From contig CP129471.1 of assembly GCA_030583705.1 (NCBI GenBank), positions 734,506-798,505 of the forward strand: 64,000 nt of DNA, read 5' to 3'. This document shows, one piece after another, positions 16,288-25,889 of this stretch; position 1 is the stretch's first letter, and each line of letters opens with the position of its first letter. Under the pieces are notes generated by a model. The model searched no databases. It saw only the letters and a program-made list of their open reading frames with translations, and was not told where the DNA came from. Source of the stretch: Patescibacteria group bacterium (GTDB lineage: Bacteria > Patescibacteriota > Patescibacteriia > Patescibacteriales > Patescibacteriaceae). Position numbers and translations under genes: made by a program.

Positions 16288-16899
16288 ATGAAGTACAGAG
16301 CGGTTAATAATCGTTGCGCGGTAATTATTGATCATCTTAAGCTGCCAATTGATAGAGAAATGGCTTTGTCCATACTTAAAAACAAAGGGTTTGTCTTAAT
16401 TGAAGTGGATATTATCGAACTGGCTCGTCAATGTATCGATAGATCTAAATATCAAAGAGGAGCAAGGCTTTGTGAAGCTCCAAATATTGTGGATTGTTCT
16501 AGTTTTATCAAATGGCTTTACAGTCAAATAGGTATTTGGCTACCAAGGCGATCCATACAGCAAAAAGAATTGGGGGAAGAAATTAGCCTTAAAGATTTAA
16601 TAGCCGGAGATGTTATTTTTACATCCGGTTATATTAATTACTATCAAGACAATCCTAAAAAAGGCATAGGTCATGTCGGCATAGCCACAGGTAATAACAC
16701 CGTAATTCACGCAGCTAATAAAAGAGTTGGAATTACTGAGGTTTCTGTAAGTGAATTTATTAACAAAAACAAATTCCGTGGGATAAAACGTTATATACCC
16801 AAAGACTCACAAATAACGATTTTAAAAACTCCTCCCGACAGAGAAATTGAAACGTCCGATGACATAAGATGGGTTATTTTGCAAACCCTTAATAAATAA
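16288..16899 (+). CDS. NlpC/P60 family peptidase
   Basis: 203 residues with the cysteine peptidase triad of NlpC/P60: C70 in DCSSF, H129 in GHVGIA and H141 in VIHA. The family cleaves gamma-D-Glu-diamino acid bonds in peptidoglycan stems. No signal peptide or membrane helix is seen, which is unusual for a wall hydrolase; it might act on recycled muropeptides or be exported another way. A good Shine-Dalgarno precedes ATG and a terminator follows. Confidence 0.88.
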   Translation: MKYRAVNNRCAVIIDHLKLPIDREMALSILKNKGFVLIEVDIIELARQCIDRSKYQRGARLCEAPNIVDCSSFIKWLYSQIGIWLPRRSIQQKELGEEISLKDLIAGDVIFTSGYINYYQDNPKKGIGHVGIATGNNTVIHAANKRVGITEVSVSEFINKNKFRGIKRYIPKDSQITILKTPPDREIETSDDIRWVILQTLNK

Positions 16900-16922
16900 A
16901 TTATAATAAGCTATAAATAATA

Positions 16923-16953
16923 AGCCTCATCAATTAATGAGGCTTTAATTTTT
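16923..16953 (+). terminator. Rho-independent terminator after the NlpC/P60 gene
   Basis: AGCCTCAT/ATGAGGCT, an 8-base-pair stem with a 6-base loop, followed by TTAATTTTTTT. Confidence 0.85.
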
Positions 16954-17047
16954 TTAGAACATGCCTTGTGCACACTATGGAACAATTCTAAGGGTTCTAA
17001 ACTAGACATTCCTATGGTATAATGGGAATATGAAGCTGAAGAAGGAC

Positions 17048-17106
17048 TTGCTATTATTTCTATAATAGTATATAATTTAAACTAAAGGTACCCATATTTG
17101 GGTACC
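17048..17106 (+). promoter_or_regulatory. AbiE promoter with overlapping operator
   Basis: TTGCTA (17048-17053), a 17-base spacer and TATAAT (17071-17076). About ten bases after the -10 there is a perfect inverted repeat GGTACCCA-TATT-TGGGTACC (17087-17106). AbiEi antitoxins are known to bind inverted repeats at their own promoter, so this is a good candidate for autoregulation. Confidence 0.75.
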
Positions 17107-17129
17107 AATATAGCACAAATCAGCAATTT

Positions 17130-17729
17130 ATGGAAAAAGACTACCTTCTAGACATAATGAGATCCAAAAAAACAGTCTTTACTTTTAAAGACCTTGTCTT
17201 ACTTTGGAGAGAATCTGATGTAAATTTCGTAAAAAAGAAAATTCACCGCTATATTAAGGCGGGGAAAATGAATTCTATTCGCCGAGGCATTTACTCTAAA
17301 GACAAAGATTACGATAGATATGAATTGGCCACAAAAATATATACTCCATCGTATGTTAGCTTTGAGACAACTTTAGGAGCAGCTGGAGTTACGTTTCAAT
17401 TCTACGGTCAAATTTTTGTAGCTTCTTACACCACAAAAGAAATTGAGTGTGATGGACAGAAATATTCATACAAAAAAATCAAAGATACTATTCTAACTAA
17501 TCATATCGGTATAGAATCCAGAGAGAACTATAGTATCGCCTCACCCGAGCGCGCCTTTTTAGATGTTATCTATCTCAATAAAAACTATTATTTTGATAAT
17601 CTCTCAGCTTTGGATTGGGAAAAAATATATGAGATTCTACCTATTTATGGAGGGAACAAACGAATGGCAAAAATGGTAAAAATGTATCACGAAGCCTTTA
17701 AAAAAGATTTTAAACTAACAAACGAGTAA
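17130..17729 (+). CDS. abiEi: AbiEi-type antitoxin (type IV TA)
   Basis: 199 residues. An N-terminal winged helix (FTFKDLVLLWRESDVNFVKKKIHRYIKAGKMNSIRRGIYS) is followed by the AbiEi C-terminal fold (YVSFETTLGAAG, YSIASPERAFLDVIYL). In AbiE systems the antitoxin represses transcription and counteracts the toxin indirectly. The toxin gene follows after 16 bases, and an inverted repeat overlaps the promoter. Assignment rests on motif recall and gene order. Confidence 0.82.
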   Translation: MEKDYLLDIMRSKKTVFTFKDLVLLWRESDVNFVKKKIHRYIKAGKMNSIRRGIYSKDKDYDRYELATKIYTPSYVSFETTLGAAGVTFQFYGQIFVASYTTKEIECDGQKYSYKKIKDTILTNHIGIESRENYSIASPERAFLDVIYLNKNYYFDNLSALDWEKIYEILPIYGGNKRMAKMVKMYHEAFKKDFKLTNE

Positions 17730-17745
17730 GTAAAACAATAATCAT

Positions 17746-18450
17746 ATGGCTCTTGACGCTACAAAACATAAAACTATTATGGTAAAAATCCTCAAGGATA
17801 TTTACACTGATCCAACAATCAGTGCTAGTTTAGGATTTAAAGGCGGAACGGCCGCTACATTGTTCTACGATCTTGATCGCTTCTCTGTTGATTTGGATTT
17901 TGATTTACTGGATACAAAAAAAGAAGAGTACGTATTTAAACGTGTTAAAAAGATTATAGAAAATTACGGTAAAATAAAAGAGGCTGAGAAGAAAAGGTTT
18001 AATTTTCTTTACATTCTTGCCTATGATAATAAAAATATTAACGCTCAAAATATTAAGGTGGAAATTAATCGTCGTAAATTTGGATCCAACTATTCAATAA
18101 AGTCATATCTAGGTATTTCTATGCAAGTAATGGTAAAAGAAGATATGGCGGCCCACAAATTATGTGCCATGTATGAGCGAATCGGTAAGACAAACCGTGA
18201 TATTTTTGATGTTCAATTTTTTCTTTCTCACGATTGGCCAGTCAATAAAAAGATTATTGAGGATCGCATGGGGATTACTTATGTGGAGTTTTTAAAAAAA
18301 TGTATTAAGGTAATGGATAAATTTGATGACAGCAATATTCTCTCTGGTATGGGTGAATTACTCACCGAGAAACAAAAGTTATGGGCAAAAGCAAAACTTA
18401 AATCAGAAACATTATTTTTACTTAGACTCGCTTTAGAAAAAGAAAAATAA
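17746..18450 (+). CDS. abiEii: AbiEii-type nucleotidyltransferase toxin
   Basis: 234 residues with nucleotidyltransferase signatures: FKGGTA (31-36), then DRFSVDLDFDL (D49 and D51 as metal ligands) and KVEINRR. AbiEii/MenA-type toxins block translation by nucleotide transfer to tRNA or related targets and act in phage abortive infection or persistence. It is paired with an AbiEi antitoxin. The stop is 2 bases before the polA ATG, so toxin, antitoxin and polA appear to be one transcript. Confidence 0.87.
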   Translation: MALDATKHKTIMVKILKDIYTDPTISASLGFKGGTAATLFYDLDRFSVDLDFDLLDTKKEEYVFKRVKKIIENYGKIKEAEKKRFNFLYILAYDNKNINAQNIKVEINRRKFGSNYSIKSYLGISMQVMVKEDMAAHKLCAMYERIGKTNRDIFDVQFFLSHDWPVNKKIIEDRMGITYVEFLKKCIKVMDKFDDSNILSGMGELLTEKQKLWAKAKLKSETLFLLRLALEKEK

Positions 18451-18452
18451 AT

Positions 18453-21275
18453 ATGTCCCCTTCCAAAAAACTCCCCAAACTTCTAGTTCTAGACGGTAAT
18501 GCCTTAATCCATAGGAGTTTTCACGCCTTGCCAGAAACTATGAAAACCAGCCGTGGAGAAACGGTTAATGCCCTCTATGGCTTTACAGCCTTTCTTTTAC
18601 GCGCCTTAAAGGAATTTAAGCCCCAGATGGTAGTTTTGGCTTTAGATCATAAGGGTAAGCATTTCCGACATGAAGCATATAAAGAATACAAAGCTACTAG
18701 AAAAGCCGCACCAGACAGTCTATATGAACAAATTCCTAAAGCCAAAGAAGTGGGCGAAGCTCTGGGTATACCGGTTTTCCAGATACCTGGTTGTGAGGCC
18801 GATGACGTTATCGGTACGATAGTTACAAAAATGGGGGCCACAACAGAAAATATTATCGTGACCGGTGACATGGATACTTTGCAGTTAGTAAATGATACCA
18901 CCAAAATTTATACTATGAGTCGTGGCTTAAACGAAAGCCTAATTTATGACAAAGCACAAATTATGGAACGCTACGGCCTAACCCCTGAGCAGATTATTGA
19001 TTACAAAGCTCTACGTGGCGACCCTAGCGACAATATTCCCGGCGTGCGAGGTATTGGAGAAAAAACCGCCATTGAATTACTTAAAGAATTTAAGACTTTG
19101 GATAACCTTTATAAAAAACTACCAAAAAATCAAACTATCAAACCCCGTCTTAAAGAACTTTTACTTGGAGAAGAAAAAGAAGCCAGGCTTAGTAGGGAGC
19201 TAGCGACTATTAGACGAGATATAGAACTAGAATTTAAACAAAGCGATCTTTTATTTGGAGACTTTAATCGTCAAGCGGCCGTTAAACTGTTTGAGCATTT
19301 TGAATTCCGCTCTCTCTTACCCAGGCTACTTGACCTAGTCGGCAAAAAAGAAGATAAAGAAACGCGCATAGCAGATAAATTCAGTCGTAATGAGGAAAAG
19401 TTTTCTTACCAAGTAATCACTGAAGAAAAAGATTTTAAAATATTTTTAAAAAAACTATCTTCAATTAAACGCCTAGCCTTTGACACGGAAACCAGCGGCT
19501 TTGATTGCTTTACCTCAGATCTTTTGGGTATAAGCTTTTCTTTTAAAGCCGGTGAAGCTTACTTTCTTTCCCTTCGCCAACCCTCTTTCAATAAGAACAA
19601 AAAAAGCCGCCAAATTAATCTTTTTTCAGCTAAAGAAGAAAGCAATGGAAATGACTCAGTAACTCACCCTTGGCTTAAAAAACTCAAACCGATTTTAGAG
19701 GATGAAAAAATTAAGAAAGTGGCCCATAACGGCAAATTTGACCTTAAAATTCTTAAACAATTCGGTATTGAGGTAGCCGGTTTTGATTTTGATACCATGT
19801 TGGCCGCCTATCTTTTAAATCCTGGTGATCGCCAATACAGTCTGGACGCCTTGGCCGTCCGACGCTTTGGTTTGGAAAAGATAAGCTCACAAGACCTGTT
19901 AGGGCAAGGTAAAAACAAGCTAGAATTTAGCGAAATCCCCATAGATAAACTAGGCAACTATGCCTGTGAAGACGCTGATGTTACCTGGCGGCTTTATGAG
20001 GTTTTAAAAAAAGAGCTTGATCAAAAAACCGAATTAAAAAAAGTTTTTGTTGAAATGGAAATGCCTTTAATAGACTGTCTAATGGAAATGGAAACTAACG
20101 GTCTCGCCCTAGATAAAGAATTTTTAGCCAAACTTAAAAAAGTCGTAGAGCAAGACATTAAAAAACTTGAGAAAAAAATTTGGCAACTAGCTGGCCGAGA
20201 ATTTAATATTGCCTCACCCAAACAGATGAAGGAAATTCTATTTGACGAATTAAAAATTTCTTCAGCCGGCTTAGGTAAAACTAAAACCGGTATTTCCACC
20301 GGTGCGGAAGAGCTTCTTAAACTTAAAGGCCAACATCCCATTATTGAACCGATTCTTGCCTACCGTGAACTCACCAAGCTAGAATCCACTTATATCTCCA
20401 CTTTGCCGCTCTTGCTTAATCCAGTAACCAATCGTCTACATACCAGTTTTAATCAAACCATTGCCGCTACCGGCAGACTTTCTTCCACTGAACCAAACCT
20501 CCAAAATATTCCCATCCGTACCGAACTGGGACGCCGTATTCGCCGCGCCTTTATACCAACAACCGGCAAAAAACTATTGTGTCTGGATTACTCACAAATG
20601 GAACTCCGCCTGGCCGCCCATTTGTCCGAAGACAAGGGACTAATTAAAGCCTTTAGGGAAAAACAAGACATTCACACTGCTACGGCCGCCACTATTAATC
20701 ATGTGGAAATTAATCAAGTAACCCCAGAGATGCGCAGACAAGCCAAAGCCATAAACTTCGGTATTCTGTATGGACAAGGTCCGCATGGTCTAGCTCAAAC
20801 CGCCGACATCCCCTACCAAGAAGCTCGCCAATTTATTGAAGAATATTTTGCCGCCTATAGTGGCATAAAAAAATACATAGATAAAACCATCGCCGAGGCG
20901 GTAGAAACAGGCTCTGTTAAAACAATTTTCGGGCGACAAAGACAATTAGAAAATATTACGGCCAGTAACGCTATGATTCGTAAAGCTGCTGAAAGAATGG
21001 CTATTAATACCCCGATTCAAGGCTCAGCCGCGGATATTATTAAACTGGCCATGATTAAAATACATAAAATGATCCAAGAAAAATGGCCCAATGATCTTAA
21101 AATGCTCCTACAAGTACATGACGAATTAATCTTTGAGGCAAAGCTGGAAGTTATCACTAAAGTAGCGCCAGAGATAAAAAAAATAATGGAGAATGTCATT
21201 AAATTATCCGTACCGATTGTAGTTGAAGCTAAGATCGGAGATAACTGGGAAGAGCTTGAAGAGTTTAAAATATAA
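18453..21275 (+). CDS. polA: DNA polymerase I (three-domain)
   Basis: 940 residues, full length. The 5'-3' nuclease domain (1-~290) has GYDLNGNALIH-type start (LDGNALIHRSF), DDVIGTI and the helix-hairpin-helix GVRGIGEKTA. The 3'-5' exonuclease is intact: D344/E346 in FDTETSG and EDADVTWRLYE; many CPR-like and thermophile enzymes lose it. The polymerase has DYSQMELRLAAH (D712), RRQAKAINFGILYGQG and QVHDELIFEA (D890). It removes primers and fills gaps. The start is 2 bases after the AbiEii gene and 22 bases before murD. Confidence 0.97.
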   Translation: MSPSKKLPKLLVLDGNALIHRSFHALPETMKTSRGETVNALYGFTAFLLRALKEFKPQMVVLALDHKGKHFRHEAYKEYKATRKAAPDSLYEQIPKAKEVGEALGIPVFQIPGCEADDVIGTIVTKMGATTENIIVTGDMDTLQLVNDTTKIYTMSRGLNESLIYDKAQIMERYGLTPEQIIDYKALRGDPSDNIPGVRGIGEKTAIELLKEFKTLDNLYKKLPKNQTIKPRLKELLLGEEKEARLSRELATIRRDIELEFKQSDLLFGDFNRQAAVKLFEHFEFRSLLPRLLDLVGKKEDKETRIADKFSRNEEKFSYQVITEEKDFKIFLKKLSSIKRLAFDTETSGFDCFTSDLLGISFSFKAGEAYFLSLRQPSFNKNKKSRQINLFSAKEESNGNDSVTHPWLKKLKPILEDEKIKKVAHNGKFDLKILKQFGIEVAGFDFDTMLAAYLLNPGDRQYSLDALAVRRFGLEKISSQDLLGQGKNKLEFSEIPIDKLGNYACEDADVTWRLYEVLKKELDQKTELKKVFVEMEMPLIDCLMEMETNGLALDKEFLAKLKKVVEQDIKKLEKKIWQLAGREFNIASPKQMKEILFDELKISSAGLGKTKTGISTGAEELLKLKGQHPIIEPILAYRELTKLESTYISTLPLLLNPVTNRLHTSFNQTIAATGRLSSTEPNLQNIPIRTELGRRIRRAFIPTTGKKLLCLDYSQMELRLAAHLSEDKGLIKAFREKQDIHTATAATINHVEINQVTPEMRRQAKAINFGILYGQGPHGLAQTADIPYQEARQFIEEYFAAYSGIKKYIDKTIAEAVETGSVKTIFGRQRQLENITASNAMIRKAAERMAINTPIQGSAADIIKLAMIKIHKMIQEKWPNDLKMLLQVHDELIFEAKLEVITKVAPEIKKIMENVIKLSVPIVVEAKIGDNWEELEEFKI

Positions 21276-21297
21276 AAAGTTAAAACTATTACTAAAT

Positions 21298-22626
21298 ATG
21301 AAAAAAGTTGATCTAAAAACCATGGAAAAAGAAATTGCCTGTCTGGGGCTTGGCTCTGAGATGGAAGCTATGCTGGGGTATTGGCACAAAAATAACTTTA
21401 AACCAAAAATCATTGTCTTTGATTTTTTATCATATAAACAACTCTTGAAAAAATACCCGACTATAAAAGAATGGGATAATGTAAGCTGGACCTCTACTAA
21501 GCCTAATTTTACCAACCTTCAAAAATACGAAACAATTATTCGCTCACCAGGAGTATTTCTATCCCCTGAACTAAGAAAAAAACTGGCTAAGAAAAATCTT
21601 AAAATTATCTCTCCAATGCAACTCTTTCTTGAAGCTTGTCCTAGTAAAAAGATAATCGGCATAACCGGTACTAAAGGTAAAGGCACTACCGCTAGTCTAC
21701 TTTATGAAATTATTAAAAAAAGCGGAAAAAAAGCTTGGTTAGGAGGTAATATCGGAGTAGCGCCCTTTACTTTTTTAGAAAAAATAAAAGAACAAGATTA
21801 CATAATATTAGAACTTTCAAGTTTTCAGTTAGAAGATATGACAACTAGTCCAGCAATAGCCGTTATGACTAATTTTTACCCCGAACATCTATCCCCAGCT
21901 GATCCCAATAATCCCAACTACCATGTTTCGTTAAAAGACTATTGGCAAGCCAAGGCTAAACTGTGGCAAAACCAAAATAAAAATGACATCTTAATCGCTA
22001 ATGTAAAAATTAAAGAAAAAATTATAAAAACCAAACCAAAGGGACAGGTTTTTTATACAAACAAAGGCAAGCTAGTTAACCAACTACCAGGAGAACATAA
22101 TAAAGAAAATATCGCCCTGGCCGAAGAAGTGGCTAAAAGACTTAAAATTAAAAAAGAAACTTACACTAAAGCAATTAAAAACTTTAAAGGACTTGAACAC
22201 CGTCTGGAATACATAGGTAAAAAATATGACGCTCTTTGGTATAACGATAGTTTTGCGACTACTCCAGAATCAGCCATAACCGCTCTTAAGTCATTTAAAC
22301 AATCAGTAATTCTTTTAGCCGGTGGTGCAGATAAAGGATCGGATTTTTCCCAAATGGCTAAAGAAATTAAGAAAAGAAAAGTTAAACAAGTTATACTTTT
22401 CCAAGGCAAAGGCTCAGATAAAATCCTTAAAGAACTTAAAAAAGTTAAATATCCAAAAGAAAAAATAACTGTAGTTAAAAGCATGCAAGAGGCGGGAAGA
22501 ACAGTTAAAAAAATAGTGTCTAAAGAAAATATAATATTACTCTCCCCTGGCTGTGCCAGTTTCGGAGTTTTTAAAAATTACAAAGAAAGAGGAGAAAAAT
22601 TTAAGCAACTCCTTAAAAAACAATAA
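21298..22626 (+). CDS. murD: UDP-N-acetylmuramoyl-alanine--D-glutamate ligase
   Basis: 442 residues from ATG 21298; the frame is open further upstream but would overlap polA. Mur ligase domains in order: an N-terminal Rossmann-like part (IACLGLGSEMEAMLGYW), central ATPase with P-loop GTKGKGTT (124-131) and ELSSFQLEDM, then the C-terminal domain beginning near GLEHRLEYIG with LLAGGADKGSDF and LLSPGCASFGVFKNYKERGE. It adds D-Glu to UDP-MurNAc-L-Ala in the cytoplasm. A strong terminator overlaps the stop codon. Confidence 0.94.
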   Translation: MKKVDLKTMEKEIACLGLGSEMEAMLGYWHKNNFKPKIIVFDFLSYKQLLKKYPTIKEWDNVSWTSTKPNFTNLQKYETIIRSPGVFLSPELRKKLAKKNLKIISPMQLFLEACPSKKIIGITGTKGKGTTASLLYEIIKKSGKKAWLGGNIGVAPFTFLEKIKEQDYIILELSSFQLEDMTTSPAIAVMTNFYPEHLSPADPNNPNYHVSLKDYWQAKAKLWQNQNKNDILIANVKIKEKIIKTKPKGQVFYTNKGKLVNQLPGEHNKENIALAEEVAKRLKIKKETYTKAIKNFKGLEHRLEYIGKKYDALWYNDSFATTPESAITALKSFKQSVILLAGGADKGSDFSQMAKEIKKRKVKQVILFQGKGSDKILKELKKVKYPKEKITVVKSMQEAGRTVKKIVSKENIILLSPGCASFGVFKNYKERGEKFKQLLKKQ

Positions 22627-22655
22627 ATGCGCCAAGTGGTTGACGCATTTATTTT
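22622..22655 (+). terminator. Terminator of the AbiE-polA-murD operon
   Basis: A perfect 10-base-pair stem AATAAATGCG/CGCATTTATT with T residues after it; it includes the murD stop codon. On the minus strand it could also end the LysW-like transcript. Confidence 0.8.
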
Positions 22656-22707
22656 AGCTGATGATAAAACCAACCTAAAGGAAGTAGATTGATAAAAATC
22701 CTTAAAA

Positions 22708-22860
22708 CTATTCTTCTTCAACTGCCTCAAGACATAAAGGAGACAAAGATGCCACCTCCAAGTCTTTCCCACAGTTTGAACAAGTAAGCAAATCTTGTTC
22801 ATAAACTTCGTCATCCAAGATAACGTCGCTATGACACAAGGGGCAAGATCCTATGATCAT
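22708..22860 (-). CDS. LysW-like zinc-ribbon carrier protein (50 residues)
   Basis: A 50-residue gene found by reading the minus strand: it starts ATG at 22860 and ends TAG at 22708. It has two CxxC knuckles (CPLC at 6-9, CSNC at 27-30), then GKDLEVASLSPLCLEAVEEE, closely like LysW (CPECGAEIE, LEVVSLDPP, acidic end). LysW is the amino-group carrier of the alpha-aminoadipate lysine/arginine routes; its terminal residue is Glu, as here. No LysX/LysZ-type enzymes are in the window, so a carrier role is unproven; a short zinc-ribbon of other use is possible. A TATAAT-like box lies at 22887-22892. Confidence 0.72.
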   Translation of the reverse strand: MIIGSCPLCHSDVILDDEVYEQDLLTCSNCGKDLEVASLSPLCLEAVEEE

Positions 22861-22902
22861 AAAAAATAAATAATTAAGTTGCTTTTATTATAACATATTC
22901 TT

Positions 22903-22956
22903 AAAAACAAAAAAACCGCCAAAATTACTTATAATATAAGTGTTTTTTGATGGTTT
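22903..22956 (-). terminator. Terminator of the ATP synthase operon
   Basis: On the minus strand AAACC-AT-CAAAA pairs with TTTTG-GC-GGTTT around an inner palindrome ACTTATA-A-TATAAGT (22927-22941), followed by a seven-T run. It separates the atp operon and its 3' tail from the LysW-like gene. Confidence 0.75.
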
Positions 22957-23094
22957 ACTCAGTATGCACTAATTTTCTTATAAAATAACTGTCCCCAATT
23001 TTTTGGTTTTATCACCAAATTACCTGAGAGGCCTTTAGCAAATAGGGATTATTTTTATTGAGACCCTTGGCGCCAAAATCATGGTCACTTAAAC
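22957..23094 (-). other. Structured 3' tail after atpC
   Basis: No gene. On the minus strand the stretch carries a palindrome TTGGCGCCAA, a run GGCCTCTCAGGTAA, a hairpin TTTGGT/ACCAAA (about 22997-23014) and GGGGACAG before the terminator; AAATAGG at the atpC stop can pair with CCTATTT at 23040-23046. Parts recall the glycine riboswitch core, but the GAGAG partner is missing. Function unknown. Confidence 0.3.
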
Positions 23095-23529
23095 CTATTT
23101 CGGCAAATTACGCCAACGTTTTAAACTTCTTTCTCTAGCCAAAGCTTTTTCCAACTTAGCACTTAAAGCTGCGAAGTCTACATCATCACCTTGGCGAATT
23201 CTTTCTTTAAGTTTCTCTGCTTCACTCTTGGCCTGTGCGATCAATTCTTCATCCAACTCATCTGCTCTTTCGGCAGTATCCGCTAAAATCACCACCTTAC
23301 CCAAAACCACTTCAACTAAACCACCAGACACAGACATAATCTCAATATCTCCATTCTCGGTTTCAGCTTCAACCACCCCAGGTGCCAAAATAGAAACCAA
23401 GGGAATATGGTGGGGTAAAATAGTAATCTCACCGCTAACCGTCGGGACGGTTACCCGACTAACGCGGCTTTTTAAAACCACTCTTTCGGGAGAAACTATT
23501 TCAAAAGTGAAAAAATCTTTATCTGACAT
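23095..23529 (-). CDS. atpC: ATP synthase F1 epsilon subunit
   Basis: 144 residues: a beta-sandwich N-terminus (FEIVSPERVV, VTVPTVSGEITILPHHIPL) and a C-terminal helical hairpin (ADELDEELIAQAKSEAEKL in pieces), the epsilon fold. It is part of the central stalk and inhibits ATP hydrolysis. Last gene of the atp operon; atpD ends 5 bases upstream. Confidence 0.96.
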   Translation of the reverse strand: MSDKDFFTFEIVSPERVVLKSRVSRVTVPTVSGEITILPHHIPLVSILAPGVVEAETENGDIEIMSVSGGLVEVVLGKVVILADTAERADELDEELIAQAKSEAEKLKERIRQGDDVDFAALSAKLEKALARERSLKRWRNLPK

Positions 23530-23534
23530 ATTAT

Positions 23535-24944
<1,410 letters not shown>

Positions 24945-25883
24945 TTATTCAAGCGCCGCCACCCCGGCCGTAATTTCGGCAATCTCACCGGTAATGGAAG
25001 CTTGCCTGGCTTTGTTGTAGAACAAAGTCAATTCTCCAACCAAATCACCGGCCGCTTTAGTGGCCTGATGCATAGCGGACATACGAGCACTATGCTCCGA
25101 AGCGCTTGACTCAAGCATGGCTTGCAAAAGTTGGACTTCCACCAAACGAGGTGCCACGGTTTTTAACACTTCATGAGCCGAAGGCTCAAAAGTGTATTCA
25201 TAAGACAAACCTTGTCCAGACAAATGTTTTTTCTCCTTAGACTCAAGCATCTCAGGAGTTAAACCAACTTTATCATCGCGGTCAAAAAGACCAAAAGCCC
25301 CATCAGTCGGACGAGTTTCAATCGGCAAAAGTTGCCTAATCCTCGGAGACTGTTTAACAGCGTTGATAAAATCAGTATAAGCTACTAGAACTTGATCATA
25401 TTTCTTTTCAATAAAACCGTCCATAATAAACTTAGCCAAAGCGGTTACTGAAGAAGAATCAATTAAAGCTTCTTCTTTAGGAAAACGAGCAGATACCTCA
25501 AACTCGGAAGCTAGAACTTCTCCCTTACGCCCAACTAAGACCAAATCTGTTTTTGAATCATCTTGGCGAGCTGCTTGTTTTACTTCAGTTAATAAAGCAG
25601 AATTAAAACCACCACACAAACCGCGATTGGAAGTAATAACCACAATAGCCTGACGCTTCATCTCCTTGGGTTTTTCCAAAAGAGGATGAACACCTTGTCC
25701 ATTTTTGGTTTCAGCTACGTGCAAAAGCGTTTCCCAACTTAAGTTGGCATAAGTTCTGGTAGCCAAAGCCGCTTCCACTGCTTTACGCATCTTGGCAGCC
25801 GCCACCATCTCCATCGCCCTGGTAATCTTTTTAGTACTGGCAACAGATTTTATTCTTCTTTGGATGTCTTTGGTTTTGGCCAT
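24945..25883 (-). CDS. atpG: ATP synthase F1 gamma subunit
   Basis: 312 residues, slightly longer than the usual ~285 because of extra residues around FGLFDRDDKVGLTPEMLESKEKK (only its core DRDDKVGLTPEML quoted as motif). The N-terminal RRIKSVASTKKITRAMEMVA and the C-terminal SEHSARMSAMHQATKAAGDL helices form the rotor coiled coil. Starts 6 bases after atpA. Confidence 0.97.
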   Translation of the reverse strand: MAKTKDIQRRIKSVASTKKITRAMEMVAAAKMRKAVEAALATRTYANLSWETLLHVAETKNGQGVHPLLEKPKEMKRQAIVVITSNRGLCGGFNSALLTEVKQAARQDDSKTDLVLVGRKGEVLASEFEVSARFPKEEALIDSSSVTALAKFIMDGFIEKKYDQVLVAYTDFINAVKQSPRIRQLLPIETRPTDGAFGLFDRDDKVGLTPEMLESKEKKHLSGQGLSYEYTFEPSAHEVLKTVAPRLVEVQLLQAMLESSASEHSARMSAMHQATKAAGDLVGELTLFYNKARQASITGEIAEITAGVAALE

Positions 25884-25889
25884 ATAAAA

